From assembly GCF_012044895.1 (NCBI RefSeq), contig NZ_CP050695.1:2138501-2202500 (forward strand): DNA of 64,000 bases, written 5' to 3'. The notes under the pieces were generated by a model. That model saw only the letters and a list, made by a program, of their open reading frames with translations, was not told the origin of the DNA and ran no database searches. The number at the start of each line of letters is the position of its first letter. Position 1 is the stretch's first letter. Position numbers and translations under genes: made by a program. Origin of the DNA: Aquisalimonas sp. 2447 (GTDB taxonomy: Bacteria; Pseudomonadota; Gammaproteobacteria; Nitrococcales; Aquisalimonadaceae). Below, piece by piece: positions 17,190 to 24,529 of the stretch.

Positions 17190-17277
17190 TGGCGGAGAGG
17201 GAGGGATTCGAACCCCCGGGCCCTTGCGGGCCAACGGTTTTCAAGACCGCCGCTTTCGACCGCTCAGCCACCTCTCC
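17190..17277 (-). tRNA. tRNA-Ser (anticodon TGA)
   Basis: On the minus strand, GGAGAGG (from 17277) pairs with CCTCTCC, giving a seven-base acceptor stem; discriminator G and an encoded CCA end at 17190. The anticodon stem-loop GCGGT-CTTGAAA-ACCG(T) gives anticodon TGA, reading UCA/UCG/UCU serine codons. A long variable arm (TGGCCCGCAAGGGCC) and the T-loop GGTTCGAATCC confirm a class II serine tRNA. Total length is 88 bases. It lies at one edge of the block that separates the two MSHA parts. No integrase or duplicated tRNA end was seen. Confidence 0.97.
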
Positions 17278-17321
17278 GTGCCCGCGTATTGTGCGCATTC
17301 CGTACGACGCTGGCAAACCGC

Positions 17322-18380
17322 TCACAGGCTGCTCCCCACCATGGGCGTGTGGGTTGCTTCGGCCGCCTGCAGGCGCCGTACGATCTCGCCGACCACGCCC
17401 GGCCCCTGGTAGATCAGGCCAGTGTAGAGCTGCACCAGGCTCGCCCCCGCGGTGAACTTGCGCGCAGCGTCCGCACCGCTGGCCACGCCGCCGATGGCAA
17501 TAATGGGCAGCCGCCCCTGCAGATGGTCGCTCAGCAGCCGCACCACTTCCGTGGAGCGGTCCATCAGCGGCCGGCCACTCAGGCCGCCGGTCTCGTCGCC
17601 ATGCTCCCGCTGGGCCGTGCGTCCGGGGCGTGCCAGGGTGGTGTTGGTGGCGGCCACGGCGTCCATGCCATGGCGTACCAGGGCGTCGGCGGTGGTCAGC
17701 AGCTGTTCGTCACTCATGTCCGGTGCGATCTTCACCACCACGGGCACATACCGCCCCCAGGCCACGTTCAGCCGCAGCTGTTCGGCCTTGATCCCGGCCA
17801 GCAGTTCATCCAGCAGGCTGCCGTGCTGCAACTCCCGCAGCCCCGGCGTATTCGGCGACGATACGTTCACGGTAATGTAGTCCGCATGGGGGTAGACCCG
17901 GGTCATGCAGGCCACATAGTCATCCAGGGCATTCTCCACCGGGGTATCCCGGTTCTTGCCGATGTTGACCCCCAGCACGCCACGGTAGCGGGCTGCACGG
18001 ATTCGGGAGACCAGGTAGTCCACCCCCTTGTTGTTGAACCCGAGGCGGTTGATCAGCGCCTTGTCCTCCGGCAGACGAAACAGCCGCGGCTTCGGGTTGC
18101 CGGACTGCGGACGCGGCGTCACCGTGCCCACCTCGATGAAACCGAAACCCAGGGCGGACATGGCGGCGATGGCGTCGCCATTCTTGTCCAGCCCGGCGGC
18201 AAGCCCCACCGGATTGGGAAAGCGCAGCCCCATGACCTTCTGTTCCATGTCGGGAACATGACCGGCAATCAGCCGGTTGATGCCCAGGCCGGCCCCTGCC
18301 CGAAGCGCGGCGAGGGAAATGGCGTGGGCTCGTTCCGGTTCGAAGCGGAACAACAGGTTGCGAAGCAAATGATAGGTCAT
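17322..18380 (-). CDS. pyrD: Dihydroorotate dehydrogenase (quinone), class 2
   Basis: Membrane-associated FMN enzyme of pyrimidine synthesis that oxidises dihydroorotate with quinone. At 352 residues it has the class 2 length, including the N-terminal amphipathic membrane helix ([20 protein letters not shown]). [49 protein letters not shown] (catalytic serine) and the phosphate-binding GGVASGADA are all present. It is a single gene, divergent from the ParA-like gene, within the stretch that splits the MSHA locus. Confidence 0.97.
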   Translation of the reverse strand: MTYHLLRNLLFRFEPERAHAISLAALRAGAGLGINRLIAGHVPDMEQKVMGLRFPNPVGLAAGLDKNGDAIAAMSALGFGFIEVGTVTPRPQSGNPKPRLFRLPEDKALINRLGFNNKGVDYLVSRIRAARYRGVLGVNIGKNRDTPVENALDDYVACMTRVYPHADYITVNVSSPNTPGLRELQHGSLLDELLAGIKAEQLRLNVAWGRYVPVVVKIAPDMSDEQLLTTADALVRHGMDAVAATNTTLARPGRTAQREHGDETGGLSGRPLMDRSTEVVRLLSDHLQGRLPIIAIGGVASGADAARKFTAGASLVQLYTGLIYQGPGVVGEIVRRLQAAEATHTPMVGSSL

Positions 18381-18496
18381 TCCTTATCCTCGGCGTTGTG
18401 CGGCGCGCGTCCGCGCCCGGCGCCTCGACCCCGTGTCGTGCAATCATTACACTGCCCGTTGCAGCGCGTCATGGGGCGGCTCTCGGGAGAAGACAG

Positions 18497-19267
18497 ATGC
18501 GGCGAGTGATTTTCAATCAGAAAGGCGGCGTGGGCAAATCCACCATCACCTGCAACCTGGCCGCCATCAGCGCCCACCAGGGGTTGCGGACACTGGTGGT
18601 GGACCTCGACTCCCAGGGGAATTCCAGCAGCTACCTGCTCGGGCGCGAGGCAACGCCGGAGGGAACGCTCGCCGACTACTTCGACCAGCTCCTCAGCTTC
18701 CGCTTGCACCAGCAGCCGCTGACAGCGTTCGTGCACGAGACGCCGTTCAACGGGCTCCATGTCATGCCCGCCTCGCGGCAGCTGGATGAGCTCCAGGGCA
18801 AGCTGGAGTCCCGCTACAAGATCTACAAGCTGCGGGAGGCACTGGAGGAACTGTCCGACAGCTACGACGCCATCTACATGGACACGCCACCGGCCCTGAA
18901 CTTCTACACCCGATCGGCGCTGATCGCCGCCGAGCGTTGCCTGATTCCCTTCGACTGCGACGACTTCTCCCGCTACGCCCTGTACGACCTGCTGGAGGCG
19001 CTGATGGAGATCCGTGAGGATCACAACGGCGCGCTCGCCATCGAGGGCATCATCGTCAACCAGTACAACGCCCGCGCCAACGTGCTGCGCCAGGCCGTCG
19101 AGGAACTACAGGGGGAAGGGCACCCGGTACTCCAGCCATATATCGCCTCCTCGGTGAAGATCAAGGAGTCGCATGAGAAGGCCGTGCCACTGATTCAGCT
19201 GGCACCCCGCCACAAGGTCACCGCGCAATACCTGGACCTGTTCGAGACCCTGCAGCGCAACCAGTGA
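18497..19267 (+). CDS. ParA/MinD-type ATPase
   Basis: A 256-residue P-loop ATPase. The deviant Walker A QKGGVGKST comes directly after the start (MRRVIFN), and VVDLDSQGN (Walker A') and AIYMDTPPALN (Walker B) follow. ParA ATPases dimerise on ATP and bind DNA or cargo to position it. No ParB gene or parS-like repeat is adjacent, so this is not an ordinary chromosome partition pair. A vWA membrane protein follows 82 bases downstream. Orphan ParA proteins in other bacteria position pili, flagella or chemoreceptor arrays; such a role here is only inference. Confidence 0.88.
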   Translation: MRRVIFNQKGGVGKSTITCNLAAISAHQGLRTLVVDLDSQGNSSSYLLGREATPEGTLADYFDQLLSFRLHQQPLTAFVHETPFNGLHVMPASRQLDELQGKLESRYKIYKLREALEELSDSYDAIYMDTPPALNFYTRSALIAAERCLIPFDCDDFSRYALYDLLEALMEIREDHNGALAIEGIIVNQYNARANVLRQAVEELQGEGHPVLQPYIASSVKIKESHEKAVPLIQLAPRHKVTAQYLDLFETLQRNQ

Positions 19268-19349
19268 ATCCGCCCCGCCGGGCCGCCGAATGCGCTCAAG
19301 AAAACCGCCCCACCGGCCGATAACGTGAACGGGTCCGCAGTCGCGGGGA

Positions 19350-21140
19350 TTGCTCATTCCCGTGCCCTTGCGCGCCCTCTATGCTTGGGCAAACTTGATT
19401 CGGAGCCTGGGATTGGCTGTCCTGCTGCGCTGTTCCATCATTGTGCTTCTCATTCTGCTCGCGCCGTTGGTGGTCACCCCGGCGACAGCGGACCAGTCGC
19501 CGGACGCCGAGGTCCGCATTCTGGTGGATGTCTCGGCCAGCATGCTGCGCACGGATCCCGACAACCTGCGTCGCCCTGCCCTGCGCCTGACCTCCGAGCT
19601 GTTGCCCGAAGACACCCGGGCCGGTGTCTGGGATTTCGCCGATGACGTCAACGCCATCGTGGACGTGGCGGCGGTGGACCAGCAATGGCGCGACACCACC
19701 CGCGGCGCGGCGCGCTGGATCCACTCCATGGGCCAGGGCACCGACATCGGTGCCGCCCTCGAGACTGCCGCCGCGGACTGGTTCGCGGCGCCTCCTTCCG
19801 ACGATCCGGCGCCGCGCCACCTGGTGCTGTTCACCGACGGCAAGGTGAATATCAGCGACGATCCGCAGGAGGATCAGGCAGAACGCCAGCGGATCATGGG
19901 CCCACTCATGGACCGCTTGGTCGAGCACGGCGTCACGGTCCACGCCGTAGGCCTGTCCGACGAGATCGACCAGGAACTGATGGAGGCACTGTCCCGGCGC
20001 ACCGGCGGGCGCATGGCCGTCACGCGACAGGCTGGCGAACTGGAGCGACTGTTCCTGGGGCTGTTCGACCAGGTGGCCCAGCGGGACAGCCTCCCCATGG
20101 ACCGCAACCGCTTCCAGGTGGATGACACTGTCGCCGAGCTCACCGTGGTAGCCTTCCACGACGGTGACTCCGAGGGCGTCCGCCTGCGGGATCCCGACGG
20201 CGACACCCTGGACGAGTCCATGGCCGGCGACAGGGTGCGCTGGCGTAGCGAACCTCATCACGACCTGATTACCATCGACCAGCCGCCCCCTGGCGAGTGG
20301 GAGCTGCTCGGTGCCGAGGATCCGGACAACCGGGTGATGATCGTCACCGACCTGCGGCTGCACACCGACGACCTGCCCGCCTACAGCATCAGCGGCGAAT
20401 CGTTTGCCGTTGGGGCGTACCTGACCGAGGCGGACGAGCCCATCACCCGGGACGGGTTCCTGGACCTGACCCGGTTCCGGTTGCTTGACGACACCGGCGA
20501 GGCCCGGGCGCTGGAGCGTGACGGGGAGAGCGGACGGTTCGCTACCACCGTCACCCCGGAGGCGGGAGCCCGGGAATTCGTGGTGCGCGTGAGCAGTGAC
20601 ACCTTCCGCCGCGAGGCACGCCATCGACTGGAGGTCCTGGATACGCCGCTGACCATGGAGCGCGAGGGTCTGGAAGAGCACCCGGAACTACAGCGACGCC
20701 TGATTTTCCGCCCTGTCTCCGACGCCATCGACCCGCAGGCACTGGAGGTGGAGCTCACCCTCACCGCCGAGAGTGGCAGCGAACAACGGCTGCGCGTCTC
20801 GCACAACGACGACGCGGAGCACTGGGACATCAGTCTGGACACCCTGGACCCGCACCAGACCTTCGGCATCCGGGCCGACGCCATCGGCACCATGCCGGAC
20901 GGACGCACGTTCCGTGCGGCCATCGACAGCTTCGAGACCGCCGGGCTCGACGCCGGCGCGGATGACAGCGAGGCGGCCGGACCCAACGTGGCTGTTCTGG
21001 CCACCCTGCTGGTGGTATTCAACCTGATTCTGTTCGCCGTGATCGGCCTGATTTTCTACCTGCTGCAGCAGCGGCGCACCACGCCGCCGGCCCTGTCCGG
21101 CGATGACGCGGATGCCAACGACCTCCGGGAGAACGCATGA
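19350..21140 (+). CDS. Membrane-anchored von Willebrand A domain protein
   Basis: A 596-residue protein with a signal/membrane segment near residues 20-46, a vWA domain, beta-rich repeats and a C-terminal membrane helix (VLATLLVVFNLILFAVIGLIFYLL) with a short cytoplasmic tail. The MIDAS metal site is visible as D60-x-S62-x-S64 (DVSASM), with GQGTDIG and LFTDGK as its other loops. It recalls the TIGR03503 family (from memory). The start is TTG, with GGGGA just before it. The next gene overlaps by four bases. It probably binds a partner or ligand in the periplasm; the function is unknown. Confidence 0.75.
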   Translation: MLIPVPLRALYAWANLIRSLGLAVLLRCSIIVLLILLAPLVVTPATADQSPDAEVRILVDVSASMLRTDPDNLRRPALRLTSELLPEDTRAGVWDFADDVNAIVDVAAVDQQWRDTTRGAARWIHSMGQGTDIGAALETAAADWFAAPPSDDPAPRHLVLFTDGKVNISDDPQEDQAERQRIMGPLMDRLVEHGVTVHAVGLSDEIDQELMEALSRRTGGRMAVTRQAGELERLFLGLFDQVAQRDSLPMDRNRFQVDDTVAELTVVAFHDGDSEGVRLRDPDGDTLDESMAGDRVRWRSEPHHDLITIDQPPPGEWELLGAEDPDNRVMIVTDLRLHTDDLPAYSISGESFAVGAYLTEADEPITRDGFLDLTRFRLLDDTGEARALERDGESGRFATTVTPEAGAREFVVRVSSDTFRREARHRLEVLDTPLTMEREGLEEHPELQRRLIFRPVSDAIDPQALEVELTLTAESGSEQRLRVSHNDDAEHWDISLDTLDPHQTFGIRADAIGTMPDGRTFRAAIDSFETAGLDAGADDSEAAGPNVAVLATLLVVFNLILFAVIGLIFYLLQQRRTTPPALSGDDADANDLRENA

Positions 21141-21769
21141 GCAGCACGGAACTCCTGATCATGATCATCCTGCTCGAACTGGTGATCATCGTCGGCCTGG
21201 TCCTGGCCACGGTGCTCATTCTCTCCGGACGGCGCAGGCGCCGCGAGAAGCGCGCCGCGGAGAACCTGGCCCAGCGCGTGCGCAGCGAAGAGCCGTCGCG
21301 CGACAGCGAACTGCGCTCACTGCTCCAGGGCCGGTTCGGCTACAGCGGGGACGCGCTGGAGGAGAAGGTCCGGGAGATCAAACAGGCGGAGACGGCATTC
21401 TACCGCCGCTTTCTCGATCTCTACCTGAACCGGGACCCGGAAGCCGCGGAGCAGCTTCAGGATTATCTCGAGGACGTGATCCGGCCGTATGCCAACATCG
21501 AGCCGGCCGCGTCGGAGGACGACGACGGTGAAACCGCCGACAGCGACGATGGCGCCGCACCCCGGGAGGCCGGCGCACCACCGACCATGGAAGGGCGTGA
21601 CATGTACGAAGAGATTCGCAGCTACCGCGACACCCTGAACCTGGTGTTCGCCGAGTACACGGCCATGTTCGGCATCAACCAGGACCGCAACGCCCATTTG
21701 TCGGCGCGGGAGATCAAGGAGCGCATGGAATCCGGCCAGCTGGCGGGCCCCGACGACGACAGCAGCTAG
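21137..21769 (+). CDS. Small single-pass membrane protein coupled to the vWA gene
   Basis: A 210-residue protein with one N-terminal helix (LLIMIILLELVIIVGLVLATVLIL), a basic patch (GRRRRREKR) setting the rest in the cytoplasm, a helical middle (YRRFLDLYLNRDPEAAEQLQDYLED), an acidic low-complexity linker, and a second helical part (MYEEIRSYRDTLNLVFAEY). It overlaps the vWA gene by four bases, so the products are probably made in a fixed ratio and act together. I do not recognise the family. The predicted topology would place it opposite the vWA domain across the inner membrane. Confidence 0.65.
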   Translation: MSSTELLIMIILLELVIIVGLVLATVLILSGRRRRREKRAAENLAQRVRSEEPSRDSELRSLLQGRFGYSGDALEEKVREIKQAETAFYRRFLDLYLNRDPEAAEQLQDYLEDVIRPYANIEPAASEDDDGETADSDDGAAPREAGAPPTMEGRDMYEEIRSYRDTLNLVFAEYTAMFGINQDRNAHLSAREIKERMESGQLAGPDDDSS

Positions 21770-21800
21770 CGCCGGTCAGCCGGGGCCGTTGCGGCTTGCC

Positions 21801-21891
21801 GGTTATTGCGAGCAAAGCGAAGCAATCCAGACGCCGGGCGATGCTTCACCCCTGCTGGATTGCTTCGTCGCTACGCTTCTCTCAATGACGG
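21801..21891. repeat. Palindromic interspersed repeat (MITE/REP-like)
   Basis: CGAAGCAATCCAG (21818-21830) is repeated in inverted form at 21855-21867 (CTGGATTGCTTCG). The outer parts, ATTGCGAGCAAAG and the complement of CTTCTCTCAATGAC, also match imperfectly. The motif attgcgag..gaagcaatcc is one I recall from interspersed palindromes in many unrelated bacteria. Here it fills the gap between two convergent genes and could fold as a hairpin and terminate both. It marks one edge of the block that splits the MSHA locus. Confidence 0.75.
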
Positions 21892-21906
21892 CGGATTAGG
21901 GACCGC

Positions 21907-22206
21907 TCACTCGATGTCGCTGACCACCCGGGCCGCCACCAGCCAGTGGGCGTTCTGCGCTTCCACCCGCACCACGGCGGCATCGATCTCCGCAGGCTCC
22001 AGCGTGGCCAGGCCACCGGCGATGATCACGTGGATGCGCTCACCGTCATCCAGCGGTGTGTCCGTGGTGAACGACAGGCCGTTGCCGCTGAGGTCGCGCA
22101 GACGGGCAGTCAGTTCGCTGCCGTCTGCGCGCCAGATGGTGATCTCGGTTTCCGCGGGAACGCGCCGAAAGCCTCGCTGATCGTCATTCCCTGGATAGCT
22201 TGACAT
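21907..22206 (-). CDS. PilZ-domain c-di-GMP-binding protein
   Basis: A 99-residue, single PilZ domain. Both c-di-GMP motifs are present: R-x3-R in QRGFRRVPAE and D-x-S-x2-G in RLRDLSGNGLSF. The ATG is preceded by GGAGGAAGG. It lies 69 bases downstream of the major pilin gene mshA on the same strand. MSHA pilus extension depends on c-di-GMP through MshE, so this protein may add a second control point; that link is inference. No extra domain or membrane segment is present. Confidence 0.85.
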   Translation of the reverse strand: MSSYPGNDDQRGFRRVPAETEITIWRADGSELTARLRDLSGNGLSFTTDTPLDDGERIHVIIAGGLATLEPAEIDAAVVRVEAQNAHWLVAARVVSDIE

Positions 22207-22275
22207 TCGACAGCCTTCCTCCAGATGCGTCGGGTGCATTGCCCATAACACTCAGGGCACTACTAGCCCCACAGA

Positions 22276-22695
22276 TTAGCCACCATTACCCACATAAATG
22301 AGTGTGAAGTCCCGATTCTCGACTGAACTATTGAGAGCCTCGAGTTCACATGTGGCGCGGCTACCAAACTCCTGCTCATCAAAGCTACCGCTTACAACCT
22401 CATAACGCTCAGTGTCCAGACCACCCTCAAGCAGGCGGCCCACCGTCTCGTCGTTGCACTCCGTCACCTCCTCCACATCCTCATCGGACGCATCCCTTCC
22501 GCGAGTCGCCGCCGCTGCAAAATTGATGGCGCTGGCAGAGGTAATCGCACTCGCCTGCGCCTGCAGCGCGGAGCTTTCCGCATCCTCACTCAAATCAATA
22601 AACCGCGGCGCGGCCACCGCCGCCAGCACCCCGAGAATCACGATCACGATCACCAGCTCAATCAGTGTAAAACCGGCACTCTTACTGTTGGTCAT
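22276..22695 (-). CDS. mshA: MshA-like major type IV prepilin
   Basis: A 139-residue prepilin. The short leader MTNSKSAG is followed by FTLIELVIVIVILGVLAAVAAPRF, the best prepilin signal in the window, with F+1 and E+5. Two cysteines (VTECNDE and RATCELE) could form the D-region disulfide. The position after mshF and before PilZ fits the main subunit. Base composition here is visibly less GC-rich than the flanking genes, as often seen for surface-exposed, diversifying pilins. It has its own 121-base upstream gap, so separate high expression is likely. Confidence 0.82.
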   Translation of the reverse strand: MTNSKSAGFTLIELVIVIVILGVLAAVAAPRFIDLSEDAESSALQAQASAITSASAINFAAAATRGRDASDEDVEEVTECNDETVGRLLEGGLDTERYEVVSGSFDEQEFGSRATCELEALNSSVENRDFTLIYVGNGG

Positions 22696-22749
22696 TATTG
22701 CCTCTCTTCTGGCTGCAATTTGAACGATAAGTCAGCGTTTTCCCTGCAC

Positions 22750-22788
22750 GCTTACGCGGAATATTCTTTCATAGGCCAGGGCGTAAGC
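22750..22788. promoter_or_regulatory. Inverted repeat upstream of the major pilin gene
   Basis: GCTTACGC (22750-22757) and GCGTAAGC (22781-22788) form a perfect eight-base inverted repeat with a 23-base, AT-richer spacer that contains the palindrome GAATATTC. It lies 55-93 bases before the mshA start, where a promoter or operator would be. No clear -35/-10 pair was found here, so the pilin promoter may need an activator or another sigma factor. Structure is seen; function is inferred. Confidence 0.4.
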
Positions 22789-22816
22789 AAACGGACGTGG
22801 GTCACAGAACGCGCTC

Positions 22817-23305
22817 TCACGGCTGCTGCGGCTCCACCACCAGTTCCGGGGCGTCGGCCCTGCCACCGATACGCACGCGAATCCGTGGCGGATCGTCCAT
22901 GTAGCGGTCCCCGAACTGCCGGGGGCGCTGAATGCGATAGACCAGCCAGCCATCCTCGGGCCGGTACGCCCATTGGCCGCGAGGCAGTGCCACGGCCCCG
23001 TCGGCAGCGACGGCGCCGGCGTATCGGTCCTGGAAGCCGCGTTCGCCAAAGAGGCCAGACTCGCTGATTGCTGACTCTTCGGCGAGCAATGCCACCGGGT
23101 TGCTGCCCGGCTCGACGCCGTTACGGACCCGGGCCAGGGTCACCGCCGTACGCATGGCATCAATGTCGGCGCGGACGCTGTGGGCCTCGATACGGCCGTG
23201 CAACAGCTCCGTTCGGTGCAGGAACACGGCCACCAGCAACGCCACGACCATCGCGGCAATGATGAACTCGAGCCGCGTCAGCCCCCGTTGCCACACCCCG
23301 CCCAT
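22817..23305 (-). CDS. mshF: MshF-like pilin-related protein
   Basis: A 162-residue protein with a prepilin-like N-terminus: the leader MGGVWQRG, then LTRLEFIIAAMVVALLVAVFLH, keeping Glu at +5 but with leucine at +1. It lies directly after mshG (adjacent stop and start) and before mshA, the position of mshF in Vibrio MSHA loci. The globular part (RADIDAMRTAVTLARVRNGV, then GERGFQDRYAGAV) resembles short pseudopilins. MshB, found after MshF in Vibrio, has no separate counterpart, so this gene may serve that role. Confidence 0.68.
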   Translation of the reverse strand: MGGVWQRGLTRLEFIIAAMVVALLVAVFLHRTELLHGRIEAHSVRADIDAMRTAVTLARVRNGVEPGSNPVALLAEESAISESGLFGERGFQDRYAGAVAADGAVALPRGQWAYRPEDGWLVYRIQRPRQFGDRYMDDPPRIRVRIGGRADAPELVVEPQQP

Positions 23306-24529
23306 TTACAACGCTGCCTGGCCCAGATCCCACATGGGCAGGAACACCCCCAGCGCCAGGATCAGGACCAGGATGCCCACCACCACCAACATCAGTGGCT
23401 CGATGTAGGCGTTGAGCTGCTTGATGTCGTACTCGACTTCGCGGTCGTAGAAATCCGCCACTTCCTCCAGCATGTCGTCCACCTGCCCGGTCTCCTCGCC
23501 TACGGCGATCATCTGCATCACCAGTGCCGGGAACAGTTCCGTGTTGGCGGCACTACGCGTGAGCCCCTCACCGCGCTCGATGCCGGTGCGGATGCGCTCG
23601 ATGCGCTCGGCGATCCAGGCGTTGTCCGTGGCCCGGGCCACCATGCTCAGCGCCGTGATGATGGGCACGCCGGAGCGGGTGGCCATGGCGAAGGAGCGGC
23701 CAAAGCGTGCCAGGGTGGCACGCAGGACGATGTCGCCAATGATCGGGATGCGTAGCTTGGTGCGGTCCCAAACATAGCGTCCCCGCGGTGTGCGCTTCCA
23801 CCAGAGGAACGCGGCCACCAGTGCCGCAAGCCCGCCCAACACCACATACCAGTACCGCACGGTGAAATCGGAGGTCGCCAGCAGGATGCGCGTGGCCAGG
23901 GGCAGCTCGGCGCCGAAACTGGCGAACATGCGCCCGAAGGCGGGGATGACGAAGACGTTGATCACGCCAATGGCGATGGCAATGGCCACCAGGACGATCA
24001 CGGGATAGCGCATGGCGGCGCGGATCTGGTCCCGGGTCGCCTTCTCCCGCTCCAGGTGCCGGGACAGCTGCAGGAATGCCTCGTCCAGCCGGCCAGAATT
24101 CTCGCCCACCTGGATGATGCTGACGAACAGACCATCGAACACATCCGGGTGCTGGCGCAGGCAATCCGCCAGCGCACGGCCGTTCTCCAGCTCCGAGGCA
24201 ATGGAGCGGATCACGCGTGTCATACGGGGATGCCGGGTGCTCTCTGCCAGGCCGGTCATGGCCCGGATGATCGGCACCCCCGCCCGGGTCAGACTGTACA
24301 TCTGGCGGCAGAACACCATGAGGTCGGCCAGCGCCACCTGGCGTTCGAACCGCGAGCGCGCCGTGCCGCCATCGCGCCGATCTCCGGGCTGCGGGTCGGC
24401 CTCGATGGTCAGCGGCGAGAAGCCGTCAGCCATGAGGCGGTCGGCCACCGCGTCCGCGGAGTGGGCCTCCAGGTGGCCGTGCTGCAGGTGACCCTGGGCA
24501 TCCCGCGCCCTGTAACGAAACCAGGGCAC
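23306..24529 (-). CDS. mshG: MshG inner-membrane platform protein (GspF/PilC family)
   Basis: A 407-residue polytopic protein that anchors the pilus motor. It starts MPWFRYRARDAQGHLQHG, typical of the family, and has two T2SSF domains: FCRQMYSLTRAGVPIIRAM to RQHPDVFDGLFVSIIQVGENSG, and the repeat FGRSFAMATRSGVPIITAL to NTELFPALVMQMIAVGEETG. Three membrane helices are visible, the last at the C-terminus (LVVVGILVLILALGVFLPM). It starts directly after the mshE stop with no gap. Confidence 0.9.
   Translation of the reverse strand: MPWFRYRARDAQGHLQHGHLEAHSADAVADRLMADGFSPLTIEADPQPGDRRDGGTARSRFERQVALADLMVFCRQMYSLTRAGVPIIRAMTGLAESTRHPRMTRVIRSIASELENGRALADCLRQHPDVFDGLFVSIIQVGENSGRLDEAFLQLSRHLEREKATRDQIRAAMRYPVIVLVAIAIAIGVINVFVIPAFGRMFASFGAELPLATRILLATSDFTVRYWYVVLGGLAALVAAFLWWKRTPRGRYVWDRTKLRIPIIGDIVLRATLARFGRSFAMATRSGVPIITALSMVARATDNAWIAERIERIRTGIERGEGLTRSAANTELFPALVMQMIAVGEETGQVDDMLEEVADFYDREVEYDIKQLNAYIEPLMLVVVGILVLILALGVFLPMWDLGQAAL

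Noticed and set aside
17190-17277. tRNA-Ser as an attachment site for an integrated element
   Set aside because: No integrase, no partial copy of the tRNA 3' end and no other mobility gene was found nearby; the flanking block holds housekeeping pyrD.
18497-19267. ParA as part of the chromosome partition system near an origin
   Set aside because: No ParB, no parS palindromes, no dnaA, gidA/gidB or rpmH nearby; the protein is an orphan ParA.
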